A DNA stretch of 64,000 bases. It comes from Tessaracoccus lacteus. GTDB lineage: Bacteria > Actinomycetota > Actinomycetes > Propionibacteriales > Propionibacteriaceae. How positions within the stretch are numbered: the stretch's first letter is position 1; every line of letters begins with the position of its first letter. Positions 35,282 through 44,848 of the stretch are shown here, piece by piece. The translations under genes were made by a program, and so were the position numbers. The stretch lies in assembly GCF_029917005.1 (NCBI RefSeq), contig NZ_CP123967.1, forward strand, positions 1,116,001-1,180,000, read 5' to 3'. The notes beneath the pieces were generated by a model. That model saw only the letters and a program-made list of their open reading frames with translations, was not told the origin of the DNA and ran no database searches.

Positions 35282-36484
35282 GTGCGCACAATCGTCCTGC
35301 TCGGCAGCACCGGCTCCATCGGCACCCAGACCCTCGACGTGATCTCATCGCGCCGCGACCAGTTCCGCGTCGTCGGCCTCGCGGCCGGCGGCGGCAACGT
35401 CGACCTGCTCGCCGCCCAGATCATCGAGTTCGAGCCGGAGGTCGTCGCACTCGCGAAGCCCGCCGCCGCGAATGCGCTGCAGCGCGCCCTCTACGCCGAG
35501 GCCGACCGGCGCGGCTGGAACGCCGGCGAGTATCAGCTGCCGAAGCTGTTGCTCGGCCCAGACGCCGCGACCCAGCTGGCCGCGGCCGACTGCGACGTCG
35601 TCGTCAACGCCATCACGGGCGCCGCCGGGCTGCTGCCGACGCTCGCCACGCTGAAAAAGGGCACGACGCTGGCACTGGCCAACAAGGAGTCCCTGGTCAT
35701 CGGCGGGCGCCTGGTCACCGGCGCGGCACGCCCCGGCCAGATCGTGGCCGTCGACTCCGAGCATTCGGCCTTCGCGCAGGCCCTCCGATCCGGCCGCGCC
35801 GAGGAGGTCCGCCGCCTGATCCTCACCGCGTCCGGCGGACCATTCCGCGGCCGCACCCGCGACGAGCTCGTCGACGTCACGCCGCAGCAGGCCATGGCGC
35901 ACCCCACCTGGGACATGGGCCGCGTCATCACCATCAACTCCGCCACCCTGGTCAACAAGGGCCTCGAGCTCATCGAGGCCGCGCTGCTCTACGATGTCGA
36001 CCTCGACGATGTCGTCGTCACCGTTCACCCCCAGTCGGTCGTGCACTCCATGGTCGAGTTCCACGACGGCGCCACCATCGCCCAGGCCTCCCCACCCGAC
36101 ATGCGGCTGCCCATCGGCATCGCCCTGACCTGGCCCGAGCGGCTGGCCGACGCCTCCGCCCCCTGCGACTGGGCCACGGCCGCCACCTGGACCTTCGAGC
36201 CCCTCGACGCGGACACGTTCGGCGCCGTCGAGCTCGCGCGCACCGCAGGGAAGGCCTCCGGCACGGCCCCCGCCGTGTTCAACGCGGCCAACGAGGCGCT
36301 CGTGGATGCCTTCTGGGCGGGGCGCATCGGGTTCCTCGACATCACCGATATCAACGCGGAGGTCGTCGCGGAGCACCTGGCCGCCGGGCACGTCGCCGAC
36401 GACGACCTCACGGTCGACGCCGTCCTGGCCGCCGACGCGTGGGGCCGGAGCCGTGCCGCCGAGATCGTGGACGAACGCGCGTGA
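35282..36484 (+). CDS. dxr: 1-deoxy-D-xylulose 5-phosphate reductoisomerase
   Basis: 400 residues. NADPH-binding RTIVLLGSTGSIGTQTLDVI at the N-terminus, LANKESLVIGG, metal-site VDSEHSAFAQAL, the flexible loop ASGGPFRG and MAHPTWDMGRVITINSATL..NKGLE. Converts DXP to MEP, the committed step of the MEP isoprenoid pathway; ispG lies two genes downstream. GTG start fits a leaderless transcript. The stop overlaps the GTG of the protease gene. Confidence 0.96.
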   Translation: MRTIVLLGSTGSIGTQTLDVISSRRDQFRVVGLAAGGGNVDLLAAQIIEFEPEVVALAKPAAANALQRALYAEADRRGWNAGEYQLPKLLLGPDAATQLAAADCDVVVNAITGAAGLLPTLATLKKGTTLALANKESLVIGGRLVTGAARPGQIVAVDSEHSAFAQALRSGRAEEVRRLILTASGGPFRGRTRDELVDVTPQQAMAHPTWDMGRVITINSATLVNKGLELIEAALLYDVDLDDVVVTVHPQSVVHSMVEFHDGATIAQASPPDMRLPIGIALTWPERLADASAPCDWATAATWTFEPLDADTFGAVELARTAGKASGTAPAVFNAANEALVDAFWAGRIGFLDITDINAEVVAEHLAAGHVADDDLTVDAVLAADAWGRSRAAEIVDERA

Positions 36485-37764
36485 CCATCGTCCTCACCGT
36501 CGTCTTCGCGCTGCTGTTCTTCGCGCTGATCATGGCGTCCATCGCGCTGCACGAGGTCGGCCACCTCGTGCCGGCGAAGATCTTCGGCGTCAAGGTCACG
36601 CAGTACTTCGTCGGCTTCGGCAGGACGCTGTGGTCGCGTCGCCGCGGCGAGACCGAGTACGGCTTCAAGGCCGTGCCGCTGGGCGGCTACGTCCGGCTCG
36701 TCGGCATGTACCCGCCGGCCAGGGCCTCCGCGAAGCCCGGCTGGCTGACCAGGCTGGCCGACGACGCCCGCGCCGTCGAGTACGAGGAGATCACGCCGGC
36801 CGACGACGGCCGGCTGATGTACCAGAAGAAGACCTGGCAGAAGGTCGTCATCATGCTGGGCGGGCCCGCCATGAACCTGCTGCTCGCGTTCCTGATCTTC
36901 CTCGGGATCAACCTGTTCCACGGCACGTGGCAGGCGACGACCACCGTGGCCGCCGTCAGCGACTGCGTCATCTCCGCGGAGCGCGAGGACCGGACCTGCA
37001 CCGACGCCGACCCCGTCACGCCGGCCAGCGAGGCGGGCATCGAGGTCGGCGACACCATCGTCGAGTTCAACGGCACAGCCATCGGCAGCTGGGACGAGAT
37101 GAGCGAGCTCATCCGCGCCAACGGCGACGGGCCGGCGAGCATCGTCGTCGAACGCGACGGGGAGCGCGTCACCCTGCCGACCGTCAACACCGAGCTCAAC
37201 CACGTCGCCGACACGCTCGACCCGAGCCGCTACGTCGAGGCCGGCTTCCTCGGCGTCTCACCCGGCAGCGAACTCGTGCACGGCGGCCCCGTCGCCACCG
37301 CGAGGCAGATGTGGACCCTCACCCGGCAGTCCGTCGTCGCGCTCGCGAGCTTCCCCGTGCGCGTCTGGAACGTCGCCGCGGACCTGGTCACCGGCCAGCC
37401 CCGCGACGAGAACTCCCCGCTGTCGATCGTCGGCGCCTCCCGGATCGCCGGCGAGATCGGCGTCAGCGACCAGCTGGGCTTCGGCGACAAGGTCGCCACC
37501 TGGATGTCGCTGCTCGGCTCGGTGAACCTGTTCGTCGCGCTGCTGAACCTCGTTCCGCTGCTCCCGCTCGACGGCGGCCACATCGCCGGAGCGGTCTACG
37601 AATGGCTCAAGCGCCGGGCGGCACGCCTGCTCGGCCGGCCCGATCCCGGCCACGTGGACACGGCCCGCGGCCTGCCGCTGACCTACCTCGTCGCGGGCTT
37701 CCTGCTGGTCGGCGGCGTCGTGCTGATCCTCGCTGACATCATCAGCCCCATCTCGCTGTTCTGA
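36481..37764 (+). CDS. Site-2 intramembrane metalloprotease (RseP/Rip1 family)
   Basis: 427 residues. Catalytic HEVGH (H24, H28) lies in the first membrane helix, and the second active-site motif is LNLVPLLPLDGGH near the C-terminus. A PDZ domain sits between (GIEVGDTIVEFNGTAIGSWDEM). It cleaves transmembrane segments, releasing anti-sigma factors or other signal proteins; the M. tuberculosis Rip1 gene has the same dxr–rip1–ispG context. GTG at 36481 overlaps the dxr stop. Confidence 0.93.
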   Translation: MTIVLTVVFALLFFALIMASIALHEVGHLVPAKIFGVKVTQYFVGFGRTLWSRRRGETEYGFKAVPLGGYVRLVGMYPPARASAKPGWLTRLADDARAVEYEEITPADDGRLMYQKKTWQKVVIMLGGPAMNLLLAFLIFLGINLFHGTWQATTTVAAVSDCVISAEREDRTCTDADPVTPASEAGIEVGDTIVEFNGTAIGSWDEMSELIRANGDGPASIVVERDGERVTLPTVNTELNHVADTLDPSRYVEAGFLGVSPGSELVHGGPVATARQMWTLTRQSVVALASFPVRVWNVAADLVTGQPRDENSPLSIVGASRIAGEIGVSDQLGFGDKVATWMSLLGSVNLFVALLNLVPLLPLDGGHIAGAVYEWLKRRAARLLGRPDPGHVDTARGLPLTYLVAGFLLVGGVVLILADIISPISLF

Positions 37765-37785
37765 GGGCGAACGCGGGGGAGCGGC

Positions 37786-37815
37786 TTAGGGACTCCTGCG
37801 TCGGCAGCGTAATCT
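37786..37815 (+). promoter_or_regulatory. ispG promoter, leaderless
   Basis: TTAGGG (37786-37791), 18-bp spacer, TAATCT (37810-37815), then 7 nt to the ATG at 37823. Confidence 0.6.
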
Positions 37816-37822
37816 TGTGCGC

Positions 37823-38965
37823 ATGTCCGTGAACCTTGGTATGCCCGCCGCGCCCGCGCCCGTGCTGACCCCCCGCCGTAAGTCCCGCAAGATCAAGGTC
37901 GGATCGGTCTACGTCGGCGGCGACGCTCCCATCAGCGTGCAGTCGATGTGCACCACCAAGACCACGGACATCAATGCGACGCTGCAGCAGATCGCCGAGC
38001 TGACCGCGACCGGCTGCGACATCGTCCGGGTCGCCGTGCCCAGCCAGGATGACGCCGAGGCGCTGCCTATCATCGCGATGAAGTCAAAGATCCCCGTCAT
38101 CGCCGACATCCACTTCCAGCCGAAGTACGTCTTCGCCGCCATCGACGCCGGATGCGCGGCCGTCCGCGTCAACCCCGGCAACATCCGCCAGTTCGACGAC
38201 AAGGTCGCCGAGATCGCGAAGGCCGCCTCCGAGGCCGGTGTCAGCCTCCGCATCGGCGTCAACGCGGGATCGCTCGACAAGCGACTGCTCGCCAAGTACG
38301 GCGCCCCCACCCCGGAGGCGCTCGTCGAGTCCGCCTTGTGGGAGGCGTCGCTGTTCGAGGACGTCGGCTTCTACGACTTCAAGATCTCCGTCAAGCACAA
38401 CGACCCCGTCGTGATGGTCCGCGCCTACGAACTGCTCGCCGAGAAATGCGACTACCCGCTGCACCTCGGCGTCACCGAGGCCGGGCCGGCGTTCCAGGGC
38501 ACCATCAAGTCGTCGGTCGCCTTCGGCGCGCTCCTGAGCGAGGGGATCGGCGACACGATCCGCGTGTCGCTGTCCGCGCCGCCGGCCGAGGAGGTCAAGG
38601 TCGGGCTCAAGATCCTCGAGTCGCTCAACCTGCGCCCCCGCAAGCTCGACATCGTGTCCTGCCCCTCCTGCGGCCGCGCCCAGGTCGACGTCTACACGCT
38701 CGCCGAGCAGGTCACCAAGGGCCTCGAAGGCATGCAGGCCCCGCTGCGGGTCGCCGTCATGGGCTGCGTCGTCAACGGTCCGGGCGAGGCCCGGGAGGCG
38801 GACCTCGGGGTCGCCTCCGGCAACGGCAAGGGTCAGATCTTCGTCAAGGGTGAGGTCATCAAGACCGTCCCCGAGGCCGAGATCGTCGAGACGCTGCTGG
38901 TCGAGGCCCGCCGGCTGGCCGCCGAGATGGGCGAGGTCGGCGCGCCGGAGGTCAGCGTCTCCTGA
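37823..38965 (+). CDS. ispG: 4-hydroxy-3-methylbut-2-enyl-diphosphate synthase
   Basis: About 380 residues. TIM-barrel start [18 protein letters not shown] and a C-terminal iron-sulfur domain with Cys in SCPSCGR and [14 protein letters not shown]. Reduces MEcPP to HMBPP in the MEP pathway. The ATG at 37823 is preferred over GTG 37817 because TAATCT lies 7 nt before it, consistent with a leaderless message. Confidence 0.96.
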   Translation: MSVNLGMPAAPAPVLTPRRKSRKIKVGSVYVGGDAPISVQSMCTTKTTDINATLQQIAELTATGCDIVRVAVPSQDDAEALPIIAMKSKIPVIADIHFQPKYVFAAIDAGCAAVRVNPGNIRQFDDKVAEIAKAASEAGVSLRIGVNAGSLDKRLLAKYGAPTPEALVESALWEASLFEDVGFYDFKISVKHNDPVVMVRAYELLAEKCDYPLHLGVTEAGPAFQGTIKSSVAFGALLSEGIGDTIRVSLSAPPAEEVKVGLKILESLNLRPRKLDIVSCPSCGRAQVDVYTLAEQVTKGLEGMQAPLRVAVMGCVVNGPGEAREADLGVASGNGKGQIFVKGEVIKTVPEAEIVETLLVEARRLAAEMGEVGAPEVSVS

Positions 38966-39029
38966 TCCCACGGCCGTGGGACGCACGTTTCGGCATCGCC
39001 GATCGGTGGGTCTCGCGTCTCAGGATGGC

Positions 39030-39035
39030 TAGGCT
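39030..39035 (+). promoter_or_regulatory. Leaderless -10 (TAGGCT) of the DUF4081 GNAT gene
   Basis: TAGGCT followed by 7 nt and the ATG at 39043, with no ribosome site. Confidence 0.5.
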
Positions 39036-39042
39036 GACCGCC

Positions 39043-39876
39043 ATGACCGCACGCCTGCGCACCCTCGGCGCCGCCGACCGCGACGAGGCGATGGAGTATC
39101 TCGCCGCCAGCCCCGTCGAGAACCTTTTCCTCATGTCGAAGCTGAACATGTTCGGCATCGACCGCCGCAGGCTCGGCATTCTCTGCGCCTGGCAGCGCGA
39201 CGACCAGATCAGCTCCCTGCTGCTCGACGGCGGGACGGCGTGCGTGGCGGGATTCGACCCGGAGGCCCTGCCGGCGTTCGTGACCGAGCTGGGCCCGGTG
39301 CGGCGCTGCAGCTCCATCGTCGGGCCGGCCATCAGCGTGCTGGGCCTCTACGTCGGCCTGTCCGGCCGCTGGCCTGGAGGCTGGGGCACGGTCTCCAACA
39401 TCCGCCGCCGCCAGCCGCTGATGCTGCTGGACCACGTCAGCGACGTGATTCCCGACCCGCGCGTCAGGCTGCTCGGAACCGGTGACTTCGAGAGCTACCT
39501 CGAGGCGTCCGTGCACATGTACACCGAGGAGATCGGCTCGTCGCCCTACAAGTTCGGGCCCGGCTACGAGCGGTTCGTGATGGACCGCCTGCAGCGCGGC
39601 GACGCCTACGGCATCGTCGAGAACGGCCGGGTGATCTTCAAGGCCGATCTCGGCCCGCAGTACGGGACCCAGGCCCAGCTACAGGGCGTCTGGATCGCGC
39701 CCGACCTCCGCGGCACCGGCCTCAGCGTCCCGGCATTGTCCGGGATGCTCGGGCTCGCCATGCGCCGGTACCCGTCGATCAGCCTGTACGTCAACGACTT
39801 CAACACCCCGGCGCTCCGCGCCTACGAGCGCCTCGGTTTCGTCGAGGTCAGCGCCTTCGCGACCGTGCACTACTGA
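39043..39876 (+). CDS. GNAT acetyltransferase with N-terminal DUF4081
   Basis: 277 residues. The N-terminal half ([33 protein letters not shown]) is the DUF4081 region; the C-terminal half is a GNAT domain ([36 protein letters not shown]). This gene sits between ispG and proS in many actinobacteria; the substrate is unknown. Start chosen at 39043 for the leaderless spacing; a start at 39025 would overlap the -10. Confidence 0.88.
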   Translation: MTARLRTLGAADRDEAMEYLAASPVENLFLMSKLNMFGIDRRRLGILCAWQRDDQISSLLLDGGTACVAGFDPEALPAFVTELGPVRRCSSIVGPAISVLGLYVGLSGRWPGGWGTVSNIRRRQPLMLLDHVSDVIPDPRVRLLGTGDFESYLEASVHMYTEEIGSSPYKFGPGYERFVMDRLQRGDAYGIVENGRVIFKADLGPQYGTQAQLQGVWIAPDLRGTGLSVPALSGMLGLAMRRYPSISLYVNDFNTPALRAYERLGFVEVSAFATVHY

Positions 39877-39906
39877 GCCTGTCAGCGCCCCCGGGGCACC
39901 CGGCGG

Positions 39907-39912
39907 TAAGAT
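39907..39912 (+). promoter_or_regulatory. Leaderless -10 (TAAGAT) of proS
   Basis: TAAGAT, 7 nt, then the GTG at 39920; no Shine-Dalgarno. Confidence 0.65.
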
Positions 39913-39919
39913 CGCCCGC

Positions 39920-41695
39920 GTGATTGCCAAGCTCTCGACTCTTTTCGTGCGCACTCTGCGTCAGGACCCCGCCGACGCGGAGGTGCCCAGCCACCGCTGG
40001 CTGGTGAGGGCGGGCTACATCCGCCGCGCCGCGCCCGGCATCTACACGTGGCTGCCGCTCGGGCTCAAGGTCCTGCAGAAGGTCGAGGCCGTCGTCCGCG
40101 AGGAGATGGAGGCCATGGGCGCCCAGGAGGTGCACTTCCCGGCGCTGCTGCCTCGAGAGCCCTACGAGCTGACCAACCGCTGGACCGAGTACGGCGACAA
40201 CCTGTTCCGCGTCGTGGACCGGAAGGGCGCCGACATGCTGCTCGGCCCCACTCACGAGGAGATGTTCACGCTGCTCGTCAAGGACCTGTACTCGTCGTAC
40301 AAGGACCTGCCCCTGTCACTGTTCCAGATCCAGACGAAGTACCGCGACGAGGCCCGCCCGCGCGCAGGCCTGCTGCGCGGCCGCGAGTTCGTGATGAAGG
40401 ACTCCTACTCCTTCGACATCGACGACGCCGGCCTGGAGGCCTCGTACCAGAGGCACCGCGAGGCCTACATCCGGATCTTCACCCGGCTGGGCCTCGACTT
40501 CGTGATCGTCGCCGCGATGGCCGGTGCCATGGGCGGATCCCGCTCCGAGGAGTTCCTGGCCGTCGCGGCCAACGGAGAGGACACGTTCGTCCGCTCGCCG
40601 GGCGGCTACGCGGCCAACGTCGAGGCCGTACGCATCGCGGCTCCCGCGGCGCTGCCCCTCGGCGACGCCCCAGCCATGGCGCTCGTCGAGACGCCCGAGG
40701 TGGGCACCATCGCCGGCGTGGTGGACCTCATGAACTCCAGCCACCCGCGCGAGGACCGCCCGTGGGCCGGCGCCGACACGCTCAAGAACGTCCTGTTCAT
40801 GGTGACCGACCCCGACGGCACCCGCCGCCCGCTCGCGCTGGGCCTGCCGGGCGACCGCGAGGTCGACCTCAAGCGCCTCGAGGCCGCCCTCGAGCCCTCC
40901 GAGGCCGCGGTGTTCACCCCCGACGACTTCGAGAAGTACCCCGACCTGCACGTCGGGTTCATCTCTCCGGTCAGCCTCGACGGCACGCGCGTCCTCGGCG
41001 AGGAGTCGGCCACGGGGATCCGCTACGTCGTCGACCCCCGCGTCGTCGACGGCACGTCCTGGCTCACCGGCGCCAACGTGGTCGACCACCACCTCACCGG
41101 CGTCACCGCGGGTCGCGACTTCACCGCCGACGGCATCCTCGACGTGGCCGAGGTGCGGGAAGGCGACCCGGCCCCCGACGGCTCGGGCCCGCTGCACCTG
41201 GCCCGCGGCATCGAAATGGGTCACATCTTCCAACTCGGGCGCAAGTACGCCGATTCGCTGGACCTGAAGGTCCTGGACCAGAACGGAAAGCTCGTCACCG
41301 TCACCATGGGCTCCTACGGGGTCGGCGTGTCGCGCGCCGTGGCCGCTGTCGCGGAGGAGACCTGCGACGACAAGGGCCTGAGCTGGCCCGTCGAGCTCGC
41401 CCCCTACCAGGTACACATCGTCGCCACAGGCAAGGACCAGGCCGTCTTCGACAAGGCCTTCGAGATCGCCGGCGAGCTGGAGGTCAGCGGGGTCGACGTG
41501 CTCGTCGACGACCGCAAGGCGAGCCCCGGCGTGAAGTTCGCCGACGCGGAGATCATGGGTATGCCCGTCATCCTCGTGGTGGGTCGTGGGCTGGCGGAGG
41601 GGAAGCTGGAGCTCCGCATCCGCGCCACCGGGGAGAAGTCCGAGATCGACGTCGACCACGCCGTGGCGTCGCTGCTGGCGGCGCTCGGCCGGTAG
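39920..41695 (+). CDS. proS: Prolyl-tRNA synthetase, bacterial type
   Basis: 591 residues, class II synthetase of the long bacterial form. Motif 2 region [23 protein letters not shown] (40335-40405), an inserted editing (YbaK-like) domain about residues 220-400, motif 3 [16 protein letters not shown] and an anticodon-binding C-terminus. Charges tRNA-Pro and probably edits Ala-tRNA-Pro. GTG start with a leaderless promoter. Confidence 0.97.
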   Translation: MIAKLSTLFVRTLRQDPADAEVPSHRWLVRAGYIRRAAPGIYTWLPLGLKVLQKVEAVVREEMEAMGAQEVHFPALLPREPYELTNRWTEYGDNLFRVVDRKGADMLLGPTHEEMFTLLVKDLYSSYKDLPLSLFQIQTKYRDEARPRAGLLRGREFVMKDSYSFDIDDAGLEASYQRHREAYIRIFTRLGLDFVIVAAMAGAMGGSRSEEFLAVAANGEDTFVRSPGGYAANVEAVRIAAPAALPLGDAPAMALVETPEVGTIAGVVDLMNSSHPREDRPWAGADTLKNVLFMVTDPDGTRRPLALGLPGDREVDLKRLEAALEPSEAAVFTPDDFEKYPDLHVGFISPVSLDGTRVLGEESATGIRYVVDPRVVDGTSWLTGANVVDHHLTGVTAGRDFTADGILDVAEVREGDPAPDGSGPLHLARGIEMGHIFQLGRKYADSLDLKVLDQNGKLVTVTMGSYGVGVSRAVAAVAEETCDDKGLSWPVELAPYQVHIVATGKDQAVFDKAFEIAGELEVSGVDVLVDDRKASPGVKFADAEIMGMPVILVVGRGLAEGKLELRIRATGEKSEIDVDHAVASLLAALGR

Positions 41696-41746
41696 CACCT
41701 CAGCGGGGTCGGTCCGGGACCGCCGAGGGCGTCCGCCGACGCGGTC

Positions 41747-42676
41747 TCAGGCCACCCAGCCCGGCCACGTGGGCACGGAGGAGCCCAGCGCCTGGATGGG
41801 GGAGACCTGCCCCGTGAGTCGGGAGCGCCACACCGACGCATCGTCGGCGGCCACCAGCGACGCGTACCCCTCCAAGAGGTTGCCCTCCAGGCGGGCCCAG
41901 CCGGCGCGGATGGTCGTGGCGTCGTCCATGTCGGTCGGCAGCACGAAGGACGCGGGCTGCTCGGGCACGCCGTCGGTGAACGCGGCCCGCAGCTCGTTGC
42001 GCAACTCCTTCGCGGCGGCCAGGCGGGCGGCGCCCAGCGAGGCAAGGGAATCGGACGAGGAGAGCCTGCCGAGGCCGACGCCGAGGCCGTAGACCAGTGC
42101 CCAGGCGTGGCTGATGGCGACCTCGAGGGCCGCGTTCCGCGTCGGCGCGACGAGCCGTCTGGGGGCGGCGTCGCCCTCGGTCGGCGCCACGGACCGGTCC
42201 AGCAGCGCCGTCGTCGCGGCAGATGCCGACGCCCAGGTCAGCCGCAGGTCGGCCTCGGACGCGGCGGCCGCCGACGAGTTGAGGGCCTTGGCGGCGGCCT
42301 TGATGCGGCTCCTGAGTTCCTTGGCCGCCGAGGTGGCGTTCGCAGGGGTCGCGGGAGTCGCCGCCTCGACGGTGAAGGCGTCCTGCTCCTCGGCAGACAG
42401 CGGATCCGGCAGGCTCAGCAGCGCCAGGTGCGCGTCGACCTGCGTGGATGCCTTCTGCACCCACGCCTGCTCGGTCCAGGCGGGCAGGGTGACGAGGGTC
42501 TGAAGCAGGGCCGACAGCTCGGTCAGGGCGACCTGCGTCGCGGTGTCCTGCGGCGACTGAGTCGGCGCCGGAATCGACGGCGCGAGCGCGGGTTCGCCGT
42601 CGACGACCGGGCTCGCTGCGCATCCCGACACGGTCAGGGCGAGGGCGGCGAGCGCGGCACGTCGGGAGATCAGCAC
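41747..42676 (-). CDS. DUF4439 ferritin-like lipoprotein
   Basis: 309 residues. Signal peptide SRRAALAALALTVSGC with lipobox Cys19, a Thr/Pro/Ala-rich linker, then a long helical region. The C-terminal ALEVAISHAWALVYGLGVGL ... LRNELRAAF ... SFVLPTDMDDATT matches the DUF4439 ferritin-like domain often encoded between proS and rimP in actinobacteria. Role unknown. GTG start at 42676. It diverges from rimP. Confidence 0.8.
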   Translation of the reverse strand: MLISRRAALAALALTVSGCAASPVVDGEPALAPSIPAPTQSPQDTATQVALTELSALLQTLVTLPAWTEQAWVQKASTQVDAHLALLSLPDPLSAEEQDAFTVEAATPATPANATSAAKELRSRIKAAAKALNSSAAAASEADLRLTWASASAATTALLDRSVAPTEGDAAPRRLVAPTRNAALEVAISHAWALVYGLGVGLGRLSSSDSLASLGAARLAAAKELRNELRAAFTDGVPEQPASFVLPTDMDDATTIRAGWARLEGNLLEGYASLVAADDASVWRSRLTGQVSPIQALGSSVPTWPGWVA

Positions 42677-42766
42677 GGCCCCACCTTAGTGTCCGGTTCT
42701 TAGGCGGGTGGGGTGGGTATGCTTGTCCGGCACAACCAACCTCACAACCGGATGCGGAGCCGAAAC

Positions 42767-43252
42767 ATGCAGGAATCCACGCTCACCGCCGTCATCGAGC
42801 CGATTCTGGCGGATCACGGACTGGAGCTCGACCGGCTTGAGGTGACGCCCATCGGGAAGCGTTCCGTGCTGCGCATCACCATCGACGGTGACGGCCCCGA
42901 GGGCCGCGGCCCCCTGCTCGACGACATCGCGCAGGCCTCCCGGCTCATCTCCGAGGCGCTGGACGAGTCGGCCGCCGTCGGCAACGCCCCCTACACGCTC
43001 GAGGTCAGCTCGCGCGGCGTCAGCAAGCCGCTGACCGAGGCCAAACACTTCCGCCGCAACCGCGGGCGGCTCGTCAAGCTCTGGCTCGAGGAGGGCCAGG
43101 TCACGGGCCGCATCCTCGCAGTCGCGGACGAGGTGGTCACCGTCGACATCGACGGGACCGAGCGCCAGGTTCCCCTGGCGGACATCACGAAGGCCGTCGT
43201 CCAGGTGGAGCTGAACCGCCAGGCCGACGACCTCGACGGAGAGGACAACTGA
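42767..43252 (+). CDS. rimP: Ribosome maturation factor RimP
   Basis: 161 residues: N-terminal alpha/beta domain (ESTLTAVIEPILADHGLELD) and C-terminal SH3-like domain (YTLEVSSRGVSKPLTEAKHF, GRLVKLWLEEGQVTGRILAV). Needed for 30S assembly. The ATG at 42767 has GGAG upstream; earlier starts lie in the promoter region. Two bp separate it from nusA. Confidence 0.95.
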   Translation: MQESTLTAVIEPILADHGLELDRLEVTPIGKRSVLRITIDGDGPEGRGPLLDDIAQASRLISEALDESAAVGNAPYTLEVSSRGVSKPLTEAKHFRRNRGRLVKLWLEEGQVTGRILAVADEVVTVDIDGTERQVPLADITKAVVQVELNRQADDLDGEDN

Positions 43253-43254
43253 AC

Positions 43255-44223
43255 ATGGACGTCGATCTTGATGCGCTGCGCACCATCGAGCGGGACCGCG
43301 AGATCCCGATGGACTACCTCCTGAAGACGCTGGAGGACGCGCTGCTCAACGCCTACACCAAGACCCCGAACGCCCTGCGCGGCGTCAAGGTCGAGGTGGA
43401 CCGCAAGTCGGGCAAAGTCGCGGTGCTCGCGCCGGAGTTCAACGATGACGACGAGGTCATTGGCTACTTCGATGACACGCCGGAGGACTTCGGCCGTATC
43501 GCGGCCGCCACGGCTCGTCAGGTCATCTTCCAGCGGATCCGCGAGGCCGAGGACGACCAGAAGTACGGCCACTTCCAGGGCGTGGAGGGCGACATCCTGG
43601 TGGGCACCGTCCAGCAGGACCGCGACTCGAAGGCCATCCGCGTCGACCTGGGCGAGCTCGAGGCCGTCATGCCGCTGGCCGAGCAGGTCCCCGGCGAGGA
43701 CTACGCTCACGGCCGCCGCCTGCGCGTCTACGTCGTGAGCGTTCGCCGCGAGCTGCGCGGCCCGCAGGTCATCGTGTCCCGCACGCACCCCGGCTTGGTG
43801 AAGAAGCTGTTCGCGCTCGAGGTGCCCGAGATCGACAAGGGCGTCGTGGAGATCAAGGAGATCGCCCGCGAGGCCGGCCACCGCACCAAGATCGCCGTGG
43901 TCTCGAACGACCAGAACGTCTCCGCCAAGGGCGCCTTCATCGGCCCGATGGGCCAGCGGGTGCGCGCCGTCACCAACGAGCTGGGCGAGGAGAAGATCGA
44001 CATCGTCGACTTCTCGGAGGACCCGACGAAGTTCGTCGCCGCCGCGCTGTCTCCCGCCAAGGTTCTCTCCGTCACCGTCGTCGACGAGGCCGCCCGCGCC
44101 TGCCGCGCCATCGTGCCGGATTACCAGCTGTCGCTCGCCATCGGCCGCGAGGGTCAGAACGCACGCCTGGCCGCCCGCCTCACCGGCTGGCGCATCGACA
44201 TCCAGCCCGACGTGCAGCGCTGA
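43255..44223 (+). CDS. nusA: Transcription termination/antitermination factor NusA
   Basis: 322 residues, the short actinobacterial form: N-terminal RNAP-binding domain (to about 110), S1 (GDILVGTVQQDRDSKAIRVD), KH1 (SRTHPGLVKKLFALEVPEI...) and KH2 (GREGQNARLAARLTGW). Lacks the C-terminal acidic repeats of E. coli NusA. Modulates pausing, termination and rRNA antitermination. A strong hairpin follows, unlike the usual direct continuation into ylxR-infB. Confidence 0.95.
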   Translation: MDVDLDALRTIERDREIPMDYLLKTLEDALLNAYTKTPNALRGVKVEVDRKSGKVAVLAPEFNDDDEVIGYFDDTPEDFGRIAAATARQVIFQRIREAEDDQKYGHFQGVEGDILVGTVQQDRDSKAIRVDLGELEAVMPLAEQVPGEDYAHGRRLRVYVVSVRRELRGPQVIVSRTHPGLVKKLFALEVPEIDKGVVEIKEIAREAGHRTKIAVVSNDQNVSAKGAFIGPMGQRVRAVTNELGEEKIDIVDFSEDPTKFVAAALSPAKVLSVTVVDEAARACRAIVPDYQLSLAIGREGQNARLAARLTGWRIDIQPDVQR

Positions 44224-44233
44224 GACTGCCTCC

Positions 44234-44267
44234 AGAGCTCCCGTCCCGTTCGCGGGGCGGGAGCTCT
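44234..44267 (+). terminator. UUCG-capped hairpin after nusA
   Basis: AGAGCTCCCGTCCCG (44234-44248) pairs with 44253-44267 (one G-U) across a TTCG loop, 10 bp after the nusA stop. No T-tract. Same design as the tsf–pyrH hairpin. Confidence 0.75.
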
Positions 44268-44279
44268 GCGTCTCTGGTC

Positions 44280-44785
44280 GGTTCCCTGAGCCCACCGCGG
44301 GTCCCTGAGCCTGTCGAAGTGCTCAACGACCCTTTTCCCTGAGCCCACCGCGCTTCCCTGAGCCCACCGCGGTTCCCTGAGCCTGTCGAAGGGCGCCGAG
44401 CGGAGCGAGGCGGGACTCGGGTTGACCCTTCGCTCCGCTCAGGGCGTTTCGACAGGCTCAACGACCCGGAATCGGTTCCCTGAGCCCACCGCGGTTCCCT
44501 GAGCCTGTCGAAGGGCGCCGAGCGGAGAGAGGTCTCCTGATCGCCAAAGCCCCTTCGCTGCGCTCAGGGCGTTTCGACAGGGCCTGTGCTGAGCCTGTCG
44601 AAGTGCTCAACGACCCGGTTCCCTGAGCCTGTCGAAGGGCGCCGAGCGGAGCGAGGCGGGACTCGGGTTGACCCTTCGCTCCGCTCAGGGCGTTTCGACA
44701 GGCTCAACGACCCGGAATCGGTTCCCTGAGGCTCGCCCGGTTCCCTGAGCCTGTCGAAGGGCGCCGAGCGGAGCGAGGTGGTGTA
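44280..44785. repeat. REP-like array (second locus)
   Basis: About 500 bp of repeats of the same family as 952-1386. Recurring blocks: CCCTGAGCCTGTCGAAGGGC, GCCGAGCGGAGCGAGGCGGG, CCCTTCGCTCCGCTCAGGGC, TTTCGACAGGCTCAACGACC and a shorter filler CCCTGAGCCCACCGCGG repeated four times. Forward and reverse blocks alternate, so several long stem-loops are possible. No protein-coding signal is visible here. Confidence 0.9.
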
Positions 44786-44833
44786 CCCGGCCCACGGCAC
44801 GAGGGTGAACGCAGCACCAACAGCTGGTTGCCG

Positions 44834-44839
44834 TACGAT
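44834..44839 (+). promoter_or_regulatory. -10 (TACGAT) of the LtaS-like gene
   Basis: TACGAT then 9 nt to the ATG at 44849; leader of at most a few nucleotides, no ribosome site. Confidence 0.5.
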
Positions 44840-44848
44840 GTCCCGACG